From an uncultured Oscillibacter sp. (GTDB taxonomy: Bacteria > Bacillota > Clostridia > Oscillospirales > Oscillospiraceae), in NCBI GenBank assembly GCA_900551885.1, contig URXS01000074.1:1-9524 (forward strand): 9,524 nt of DNA. The letters are read 5' to 3'. Position numbers and translations under genes: made by a program. The notes under the pieces were generated by a model. That model was not told the DNA's origin. It made no database searches and worked only from the letters and a program-made list of their open reading frames with translations. The stretch's first letter is position 1. Each line of letters opens with the position of its first letter. Of this stretch, positions 1 to 5,259 are shown one piece after another.

Positions 1-431
1 AGCTCCGCCAGCAGCGCCGCCCGGTCCGCACCGGCCAGGTCCATTTTATTGACGAACAGGAATACCGGCACGCCGTACCGCTCCAGCAGCCGCCACAGCG
101 TCCGGGTGTGAGCCTGGACACCGTCGGTGCCGCTGATGACCAGCACGGCGCAGTCCAGCACCCGCAGCGTCCGCTCCGTCTCGGCGGAGAAGTCCACGTG
201 GCCGGGGGTGTCCAGCAGCGTCACCTCCGTGTCGCCCAGGGGCAGCACCGCCTGCTTGGAAAAAATGGTGATGCCCCGCTCCCGCTCCATGGCGTCCGTA
301 TCCAGAAAGGCATCCTGATGGTCCACCCGGCCCAGGCGGCGAATGGCGCCGCTCTCATATAGCAGGGCCTCGGACAACGTGGTCTTCCCCGCGTCCACGT
401 GGGCCAGGATACCGACAACCAGCTTCTTCAT
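1..431 (-). CDS. Tet(M)/EF-G-like translation-factor GTPase, N-terminal part (runs off the window)
   Basis: This is the first 143 residues of a ribosome-associated translational GTPase. The GTPase signature is complete: P-loop AHVDAGKTT (residues 10-18), switch I RGIT (52-55), G3 DTPGH (74-78) and G4 NKMD (128-131). The pattern of an early AHVDAGKTTL followed by LLYESGAI and then a DGVQAHTRTLW stretch resembles the ribosomal protection proteins Tet(M)/Tet(O) more than EF-G or BipA. Clostridia often carry chromosomal members of this family that are annotated only as translation-factor GTPases, so resistance cannot be claimed. ATG at 431 is preceded by GGAGTG about 5 bases upstream and by its own promoter. 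The C-terminal domains IV-V, whose loops contact the decoding site in true Tet proteins, lie outside the window. Family assignment is confident; drug-resistance function is open. Confidence 0.88.
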   Translation of the reverse strand, partial: MKKLVVGILAHVDAGKTTLSEALLYESGAIRRLGRVDHQDAFLDTDAMERERGITIFSKQAVLPLGDTEVTLLDTPGHVDFSAETERTLRVLDCAVLVISGTDGVQAHTRTLWRLLERYGVPVFLFVNKMDLAGADRAALLAE

Positions 432-459
432 GGTTTCACTCCAACATCGGTTTTCTCGT

Positions 460-488
460 ATCATACCATGTCCCGCCCCAGCCCGCAA
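460..488 (-). promoter_or_regulatory. Promoter of the Tet(M)-like GTPase gene (extended -10)
   Basis: On the minus strand the -10 hexamer TATGAT (465-460) is preceded by TGG, giving a TGn extended -10. A partial -35, TTGCGG (488-483), lies exactly 17 bp upstream. This places transcription start near 453 and the leader at about 22 bases. It sits just after the larA terminator, so the GTPase gene is probably transcribed independently of the upstream operon. Confidence 0.55.
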
Positions 489-497
489 GCGGCGGGC

Positions 498-529
498 AAA
501 AAAGGCCCCGGAGCAAATGCTCCGGGGCC
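498..529 (-). terminator. Intrinsic terminator of the gap-pgk-larA operon
   Basis: An 11-bp perfect GC-rich stem (504-514 with 519-529, loop AAAT) is followed on the minus strand by six T (503-498), the classic rho-independent layout. It begins 18 bases after the larA stop codon. A second small hairpin, GCCCGC/GCGGGC (481-497), follows directly and overlaps the -35 region of the next gene. Confidence 0.9.
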
Positions 530-546
530 TTGCCTGTTGCGCTGCT

Positions 547-1797
547 TTATGCGTCTTCCGCCACCCGGGGCAGGGTGGAGCCGCCGTAGGGCATCACCAG
601 CACCTGCGCCTCCGGGCCCAACCGGGCAAAGGCGTGGTCAAAGGCTGCCTGAACGGTCTCGAAGGGCTCCAGGAAGCACTTTCTCGTCAGCGCCGGGTCC
701 ATCTCCGACACCAGATACACCTCCGCCGAGGCCAGCACCATGGCGATGGCGGCGGCCTTGTGGCCCCCCAGCTCGAAGTGCTTTTGTACCCGGTCCGTCA
801 GATCTGAGGGCTTTTGGGCCTCCTGAATCCAGCGGCCGAAGGTGGCCTCTCCCAGGCCCTCCTTGCAGGAACCTACCAAGATCACAATCCCGCCTGGCCG
901 CACCGCGTGCTTGGCGTTGTCCAGGGCCTTTTGGGTCTGGTACAGGTTCAGGTCCTTGGGGGCTCCTCCCTGGCTGACCACCACGATGTCCGCCCGGTGG
1001 GGAATGGACACCTGATACAGTCCGTCCAGGAAGCGGCAGCCCACCCGGTGGGCGGCGGTCACATCTCCCGCCACGGCCTTGACGATCTCCTTGTGGGCAT
1101 CCAGCACCACGTTGACCAGATAGTCCACACCGCAGATGGCGGCAGCCTCCTCAATGTCCTCCCGCAGGGGGTTGCCCTCCAGTCGGCCAGCGCAGGCCTC
1201 CGGCAGCACCATCATGGTGTGGTTGGCCTGAATGGCCGCCCGGGTAGAGACGCCGGGCATGATGGCCTTGGCCCCGCCGGAGTAGCCGGCAAAGTAATGG
1301 TACTCGATATTGCCCAGGCAGATGCGCCGGTCGGCCTCTGCCACCGGGCGGAAAATGTCCACCGGCGTGCCCCGGCGGGTATCGCCCATGTGGACGAAGT
1401 CGCCCACGCTGTCCAAACAGCGGAGGGTGTCGTAGTCCGGCCCCGCCAGACGGCGCATCTCCTCCTCCGTATGGGGGCGGTGAGAGCCCAGGGCGAAGAC
1501 CAGAGTGATATCCTCCCGCCGGATGCCGCCGGCCTCCAGCTCCGCCAGCACCGGCGGCAAAATCTTCGCCGTGGGGCAGGGGCGGGTGATGTCGGAGGTG
1601 ACAATGGCCACGGTCTCCCCAGGCCGCACCACCTGCCGCAGCAGCGGCGCCCCGATGGGCTCCGCCAGAGCCCGGGCCACCTCCACCGTACCGGTGAGGC
1701 CAGTGGGCACCGGATTGGGCTCCAGCACTCCCATCACATTCTGATCCGGCACTTCCAGGGGCTGGGTCCCCTGTCCGAATCCCAGTTCCAGCTTCAC
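547..1797 (-). CDS. larA: LarA-family nickel-pincer 2-hydroxyacid racemase/epimerase
   Basis: A 416-residue protein of the LarA (lactate racemase, DUF2088) family, near full family length. These enzymes use a nickel-pincer nucleotide bound to a lysine to move a hydride at C2 of a 2-hydroxy acid. The active-site set is present: Arg72 in TSDITRP, His106 in ALGSHRP, His167 in NIEYHYFAGYSGGAK, Lys177 in the same block as the expected cofactor-linked lysine, and Gln287/Lys290 in YQTQK. It should therefore be active if nickel-pincer cofactor is supplied. The cofactor makers LarB, LarC and LarE are not in the window. Translation starts at GTG 1797, only 9 bases after the pgk stop; the AAGGATAAGGTG ribosome site overlaps the pgk 3' end, suggesting coupling. 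Family members act on lactate, malate, 2-hydroxyglutarate, phenyllactate or aldonates, so lactate is not assured. Its place behind GAPDH and PGK points to an acid made by that pair. Confidence 0.88.
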   Translation of the reverse strand: MKLELGFGQGTQPLEVPDQNVMGVLEPNPVPTGLTGTVEVARALAEPIGAPLLRQVVRPGETVAIVTSDITRPCPTAKILPPVLAELEAGGIRREDITLVFALGSHRPHTEEEMRRLAGPDYDTLRCLDSVGDFVHMGDTRRGTPVDIFRPVAEADRRICLGNIEYHYFAGYSGGAKAIMPGVSTRAAIQANHTMMVLPEACAGRLEGNPLREDIEEAAAICGVDYLVNVVLDAHKEIVKAVAGDVTAAHRVGCRFLDGLYQVSIPHRADIVVVSQGGAPKDLNLYQTQKALDNAKHAVRPGGIVILVGSCKEGLGEATFGRWIQEAQKPSDLTDRVQKHFELGGHKAAAIAMVLASAEVYLVSEMDPALTRKCFLEPFETVQAAFDHAFARLGPEAQVLVMPYGGSTLPRVAEDA

Positions 1798-1806
1798 AGT
1801 CTCACC

Positions 1807-3063
1807 TTATCCTTTCGTCTCCCGGCGGGCGGCCTCCCGCAGCGCCTTCACCACCGGCAGTTCTTCCCCGGAGAGGAAGCGAATCAGGGCTCCGCCGCCA
1901 GTGCAGATATAATCCATCCGCTCTGTCTGGCCGAACTTTGCCGCGGCGGTAATGCTGTCGCCGCCGCCCACCACGGTATAGCCCGCCGTGTCGCCCAGGG
2001 CCGTCCACACCACCTGGGTCCCCAGGGCCGTGGGCGCTTCCTCGAAGACGCCCATGGGGCCGTTGACGAACACCGTAGCGGAGTCGTGAATCACCTGTTC
2101 ATAGTGCTTTGCCGTTTGTTCGCCGATATCCCGGGCGGCCGCCGTCTCCGGCACGGCACCCAGGGGTGCCTCCCGGCGCTGTCCGTCCTCCAGCCACGCC
2201 AGGTCCGTGGGTACGTCGATCCTGTCGGCATACCGTTCCAGCAGGTCCTTTGCCTTGGGCAGCAGACTGTCATAGCCCAGGGTGTGGATCAGCTCCGCAG
2301 TACCGCTACCCACAGCCTCGCCCTTGGCCAGCAGCAGGAGATTTCCCACCAGGCCACCGGTGAGGCACCGGTCGGCGGCGCCGCTTTGCAGCACCGTCTC
2401 CATCATCAAAAAGGCGTCGGAGATCTTGGCACCGCCCAGCACGAAGGTGCAGGGCCGGGCAGGACATTCCATCAATTGAGAAATTACGGTATACTCCCGT
2501 TCAAACAGCCGGCCCATGGCGGAGGGCAGCACCTGCTCGAAGCCGCACAGGGAGGGCTGGTCCCGGTGGGCGGCGGCAAAGGCGTCGCACACGTACAGGT
2601 CCCCCAGCGGCGCCAGCTTCTCCACCACCTGGGTGTGGGCCTGCTGGGCGTGGGTCAGGCGGAGATTTGTCTCAAAGAGAGTCTGCTCCTCCGCCATGAA
2701 GCGCACGTTGTCCAGCAGCAGCAGCTCCCCGTCCTTCAATTCCCGGATGGCCGCCCGGGCGGCGGGGCCGCAGACGTCGTCCACAAAGCGGACCGGCCTG
2801 CCCAGCAGCTCCGTCAGCACCGCGGCGTGGGGCCGGGTGGTGTAGTAGTTCTTGTACTCGATGTCGCTGCCCTGGTGGGCCAGGATCACCACCCGGGCAC
2901 CTTTGTCCGACAGCTCCCGCAGGGTGGGGACGCAGGCGCGAATGCGGGCGGTGGAGCGGAGGGTACCGGTCTCCCGGTCCACCGGCTGGTTGATGTCCAC
3001 CCGGCACAGCACAGTCTTTCCGGCCACCTGGTAATCGTCCAGGGTTTGGATTCCGAATTCCAT
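1807..3063 (-). CDS. pgk: Archaeal-type phosphoglycerate kinase
   Basis: A 418-residue kinase that transfers phosphate between an acyl phosphate (1,3-bisphosphoglycerate) and ADP in the cytoplasm. PGK marks in order: RVDIN (21-25), AHQG (62-65), DNVRF (118-122), DAFAAAHR (160-167), VLGGAKISD (208-216), NGPMGVFE (334-341), GGGDS (366-370) and TGGGA (388-392). The AHQG, DAFAAAHRDQPSL and VLPSAMGRL blocks look like archaeal PGKs rather than the bacterial SHLGRP type. Substrate-binding residues Asp23, Asn25, Arg40, His63, Arg121 and Arg167 are kept, but the arginine that normally follows the AHQG glycine is Ser66, followed by Asp. The start is placed at ATG 3063 because AAAGGAGG lies 7 bases upstream and the product then begins like archaeal PGKs (MEFGIQTLDD). 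The longer open frame to 3114 would overlap the upstream gene. It lies 25 bases after gap and 9 before larA, so the three are one operon. A housekeeping bacterial-type pgk elsewhere is likely. Confidence 0.92.
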   Translation of the reverse strand: MEFGIQTLDDYQVAGKTVLCRVDINQPVDRETGTLRSTARIRACVPTLRELSDKGARVVILAHQGSDIEYKNYYTTRPHAAVLTELLGRPVRFVDDVCGPAARAAIRELKDGELLLLDNVRFMAEEQTLFETNLRLTHAQQAHTQVVEKLAPLGDLYVCDAFAAAHRDQPSLCGFEQVLPSAMGRLFEREYTVISQLMECPARPCTFVLGGAKISDAFLMMETVLQSGAADRCLTGGLVGNLLLLAKGEAVGSGTAELIHTLGYDSLLPKAKDLLERYADRIDVPTDLAWLEDGQRREAPLGAVPETAAARDIGEQTAKHYEQVIHDSATVFVNGPMGVFEEAPTALGTQVVWTALGDTAGYTVVGGGDSITAAAKFGQTERMDYICTGGGALIRFLSGEELPVVKALREAARRETKG

Positions 3064-3088
3064 GGACTCGCCTCCTTTGATCTCCAGT

Positions 3089-4150
3089 TTACCGCATTTC
3101 CAGGTGTCTGCCAATCTTTAAATAGCGATTGGTGGCCGCGGTGCCCTCCTCACGGGTGGCCTGCATGCCCAGGGCCGCCCGGACGGCGTCCATGGTCTCG
3201 GGGATGGTGACGCTCTCCTGGGGAATATTGACGGCGTACATGATGTCGTCGCCGCTCTCCACGATGGAGTCGGACCACACCGCCACCTCGTACATGTCGC
3301 CCCGGCGGTTGCCCAGATCCCGGGCGTACTTGAAGAGGGAGGCGTTGCCCTTGAAGCCCTCGTCAATGGACACCATGCGGATGCGGGGATGGCTGCGGAA
3401 GGCCTCCAGAGCCATCTCCCGGGTGATCTTCCGGCCGTCCTTGCCGGTGGCCACCACCGTCAGGATGTGGCCGTGGGTCACCGGGGCGTGCACCAGGATG
3501 CCGGTGGCGTGGATGTGGGGCATGATGGTCATCAGGTCCACCGCCTGATGGGTGGGTGCCTTCTCCATCTGCAGGGCATTGGTGAGGCCACGGTGATAGT
3601 CGCCGGGGTCCGCCACACGGCGGATGATGGTGATGGCCACCTTCTCCACGCCGTAGGCCCGGTCCAGGCAGTCCACGGTCCGGATCAGGCCGGTGGTGTT
3701 GCAGGAGGTCAGCTTCAGATAATCGGCGCCGATGCCCTTTTCATAGTTGGCGTAGCCGTGGAAGAACACGTCTGCCACGCTGTTGCTCTCGCCGCCCTGG
3801 AACACCGCTTTCACGCCCATCTCCTCATAGACGGCCTTGTTCTTTACACCCACACCGCCGGGAGAGGCGTCCAGCATGATATCCACCTTGCCGCACAGGT
3901 CCCGGAAGCTGCCGGCCACCGGAATGTCCGCCGCTTCAAAGGCCGCCGGATCGGCGCCGTCCACCAGGTACAGCTCATAGCGCACGTCGTTGGCGCCCAC
4001 CATATCGTTTTCCCGCAGGGCCCGGATGGACAGCGTGGGCGCCAGATCGGCGATGCCCACCAGCTCCATGTCCTCCTGCATGGCCACGCCATCCGCCAGC
4101 CGCTGGCCAATGGTTCCGTAGCCCGCCACACCCACTCTGATCTTCTTCAT
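3089..4150 (-). CDS. Type II (archaeal-type) glyceraldehyde-3-phosphate dehydrogenase
   Basis: A 353-residue phosphorylating aldehyde-phosphate dehydrogenase of the archaeal type II family, which is only distantly related to bacterial GapA. Visible marks: N-terminal Rossmann motif GYGTIG (10-15), DASPGGVGVKNK (94-105), FQGGE (117-121), catalytic Cys150 in SCNTTGL, ADPGD (180-184), candidate catalytic His226/His228 in VTHGHIL, and a C-terminal TNRYLKIG tail. At the end of the second beta strand, where archaeal enzymes tend to have lysine, this protein has Asp35 (GIADL), which favours NAD over NADP. It is slightly longer than the usual 335-345 residues, apparently through extra residues around 40-65. 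ATG 4150 has GGAGGG about 7 bases upstream. As first gene of the operon it would make the acyl phosphate used by the PGK encoded next. The native substrate may be glyceraldehyde 3-phosphate or a related aldehyde phosphate. Confidence 0.93.
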   Translation of the reverse strand: MKKIRVGVAGYGTIGQRLADGVAMQEDMELVGIADLAPTLSIRALRENDMVGANDVRYELYLVDGADPAAFEAADIPVAGSFRDLCGKVDIMLDASPGGVGVKNKAVYEEMGVKAVFQGGESNSVADVFFHGYANYEKGIGADYLKLTSCNTTGLIRTVDCLDRAYGVEKVAITIIRRVADPGDYHRGLTNALQMEKAPTHQAVDLMTIMPHIHATGILVHAPVTHGHILTVVATGKDGRKITREMALEAFRSHPRIRMVSIDEGFKGNASLFKYARDLGNRRGDMYEVAVWSDSIVESGDDIMYAVNIPQESVTIPETMDAVRAALGMQATREEGTAATNRYLKIGRHLEMR

Positions 4151-4176
4151 AAGAGACCCTCCAGTTTCTCCCGCCC

Positions 4177-4187
4177 AACCGGCGGTT
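4177..4187. promoter_or_regulatory. Small inverted repeat in the gap leader, possible operator
   Basis: AACCG-G-CGGTT is an 11-bp interrupted palindrome lying a few bases after the predicted start of gap-pgk-larA transcription. A repressor bound here would block the operon, and the divergent DeoR-family gene is the obvious candidate. The element is short and occurs once, so this is weak. Confidence 0.25.
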
Positions 4188-4199
4188 TATTTTGAAAAG

Positions 4200-4229
4200 A
4201 GCATAATCCGAAATTGGTAAGTTTGTCAA
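4200..4229 (-). promoter_or_regulatory. Promoter of the gap-pgk-larA operon
   Basis: Reading the minus strand, a perfect -35 TTGACA (4229-4224) is followed after 18 bp by TATGCT (4205-4200), two changes from TATAAT. Start of transcription would be near 4193, giving a leader of about 43 bases before ATG 4150. The AT-rich DNA just upstream (4231-4300 has only five G or C in 70 bases) could serve as an UP element. Confidence 0.6.
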
Positions 4230-4318
4230 TTAAATTATTATTTTCACAAATTATTTTAAAAAATTTTATTAAGTTTATAATTATATAAAATATTATTTGC
4301 GTTTTACCTCCAATTTTA

Positions 4319-4347
4319 TTGACATTTTTTTGACAAAACATTATGAT
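4319..4347 (+). promoter_or_regulatory. Promoter of the DeoR-family regulator gene
   Basis: A perfect -35 TTGACA (4319-4324), a 17-bp spacer and -10 TATGAT (4342-4347) form a near-consensus sigma-A promoter. A second TTGACA copy begins at 4330, eleven bases (one helical turn) later, inside the spacer; it is too close to the -10 to be a -35 and could be part of a protein-binding site. The leader is about 35 bases. Confidence 0.7.
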
Positions 4348-4387
4348 AAAAACATGACAATCCCCCACAAAACAGGGAGGCATCGCC

Positions 4388-5143
4388 ATGAAAGATACCA
4401 GACGGGCGGAGATGGAAAGTTTTATCAGCCAGCGGCAGCGGGTATCCATGCAGGAATTATGCGATACATTTGGTGTTTCTATGAATACCGTCCGCTCTGA
4501 CGTGGCATATCTGGTCAAAACAGGTATGGTGGTGAAGGTATATGGCGGTGTCCAGCTCCGGCGGCAGACAGACGTGCCGCTGTTCGAGACCCGCTCCCTG
4601 CTGCGGACGGAGACGAAACGGCGGCTGGCCAGGGCTGCCGCGGCCGAGATCGACGAGGGAGACATTCTGTTTATTGACGCCGGCACCACCACCATGTACC
4701 TGCTGGACTATCTGGACCGGGACCGCCGGGTCACCGTGGTGACCCCCAGTATGCCGGTGATCCAGCGGGCCCAGGAGCGACCCAACGTGGAGCTGATTGT
4801 CCTGCCGGGGCTTTACAACCGCAGGACCAATGCCCTGCTGGATGGCAGCACAGCGGAATATCTGGCCCATTACCAGCATACCAAGGCCTTTCTGGGGGTC
4901 TCCAGCATCGCACCCGACGGAGCTCTGGGCGTGTCCAGCTACCCGGAGTACGAGGTGAAGCGGACTGCCGTGGAGCGGAGCCTCCGGCGGTATCTGCTGG
5001 CGGACTCCAGCAAGTACGGTGAGGCTGGTCTGCTACCCTATGGGCAGGTGGACCAGTGTACCTGCGTTTTCACAGATCGAGACATGCCCCAGGCCTTTTT
5101 GGATTTGTGTCGGAAAACCCACACAGAGGTCCAGGTGATTTGA
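4388..5143 (+). CDS. DeoR-family transcriptional repressor, sugar-phosphate sensing
   Basis: A 251-residue cytoplasmic regulator of normal DeoR-family length. The N-terminal winged helix-turn-helix covers about residues 5-57, with the recognition region VSMQELCDTFGVSMNTVRSD (19-38) and wing KVYGGV (50-55). The C-terminal DeoRC effector domain has IDAGTTTMYL (96-105), the phosphate-binding loop that holds phosphorylated sugars, and a later LLADSSKYG (203-211) typical of the family. ATG 4388 has AGGGAGG 7 bases upstream. The gene is divergent from gap-pgk-larA and shares a 237-base control region with it, the usual arrangement for a local repressor that also controls itself. The effector is probably a sugar phosphate or aldehyde phosphate fed into the operon; its identity cannot be read from the sequence. 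No DeoR name (glpR, fruR, iolR) is justified. Confidence 0.92.
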   Translation: MKDTRRAEMESFISQRQRVSMQELCDTFGVSMNTVRSDVAYLVKTGMVVKVYGGVQLRRQTDVPLFETRSLLRTETKRRLARAAAAEIDEGDILFIDAGTTTMYLLDYLDRDRRVTVVTPSMPVIQRAQERPNVELIVLPGLYNRRTNALLDGSTAEYLAHYQHTKAFLGVSSIAPDGALGVSSYPEYEVKRTAVERSLRRYLLADSSKYGEAGLLPYGQVDQCTCVFTDRDMPQAFLDLCRKTHTEVQVI

Positions 5144-5152
5144 ATAAAACAG

Positions 5153-5193
5153 AACAGCGCCGGGAGACCGATCGGTCTCCCGGCGCTGTTTTG
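5153..5193 (+). terminator. Terminator of the DeoR-family gene: 38-bp perfect palindrome
   Basis: Positions 5153-5190 are a perfect palindrome centred on CCGATCGG, ten bases after the DeoR-family stop codon, followed by a short T run (5189-5192). On the other strand the palindrome is followed by a T-rich TTCTGTTTTATT, so it may also stop minus-strand transcription that passes the next hairpin. Confidence 0.8.
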
Positions 5194-5197
5194 GGCG

Positions 5198-5230
5198 AAA
5201 AAACAGGGAAGGGGATCCCCTTCCCTGTTT
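5198..5230 (-). terminator. Terminator of trkAH: 30-bp perfect palindrome with T tract
   Basis: Positions 5201-5230 form a perfect palindrome centred on GGGATCCC. On the minus strand it is followed by six T (5203-5198), and it lies about 30 bases beyond the trkH stop codon. Only ten bases separate it from the 38-bp palindrome that serves the convergent gene. Confidence 0.85.
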
Positions 5231-5259
5231 GTATTTCTATCACTTTCGAAAATGCTTCC

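Noticed and set aside
1..431. Calling this gene tet(M), tet(O) or tet(W)
   Set aside because: Only the GTPase domain is present, and this region does not separate resistance proteins from resident relatives.
3064..3114. Longer pgk start at 3114
   Set aside because: It would overlap the gap 3' end and ignore the AAAGGAGG site before ATG 3063; the added 17 residues do not resemble archaeal PGK N termini.
814..3210. A 798-codon open frame on the plus strand
   Set aside because: It lies wholly antisense to larA and pgk, whose motifs are unmistakable; the translation is rich in His, Gln and Gly with no recognisable domain, as expected from the reverse of GC-rich genes.
3389..4195. A 268-codon open frame on the plus strand
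   Set aside because: It is antisense to the type II GAPDH gene and has low-complexity composition; no family is recognisable.
4147..4695. A 182-codon open frame on the minus strand across the divergent promoter region
   Set aside because: It is antisense to the DeoR-family gene and crosses both promoters; the translation has no recognisable family.
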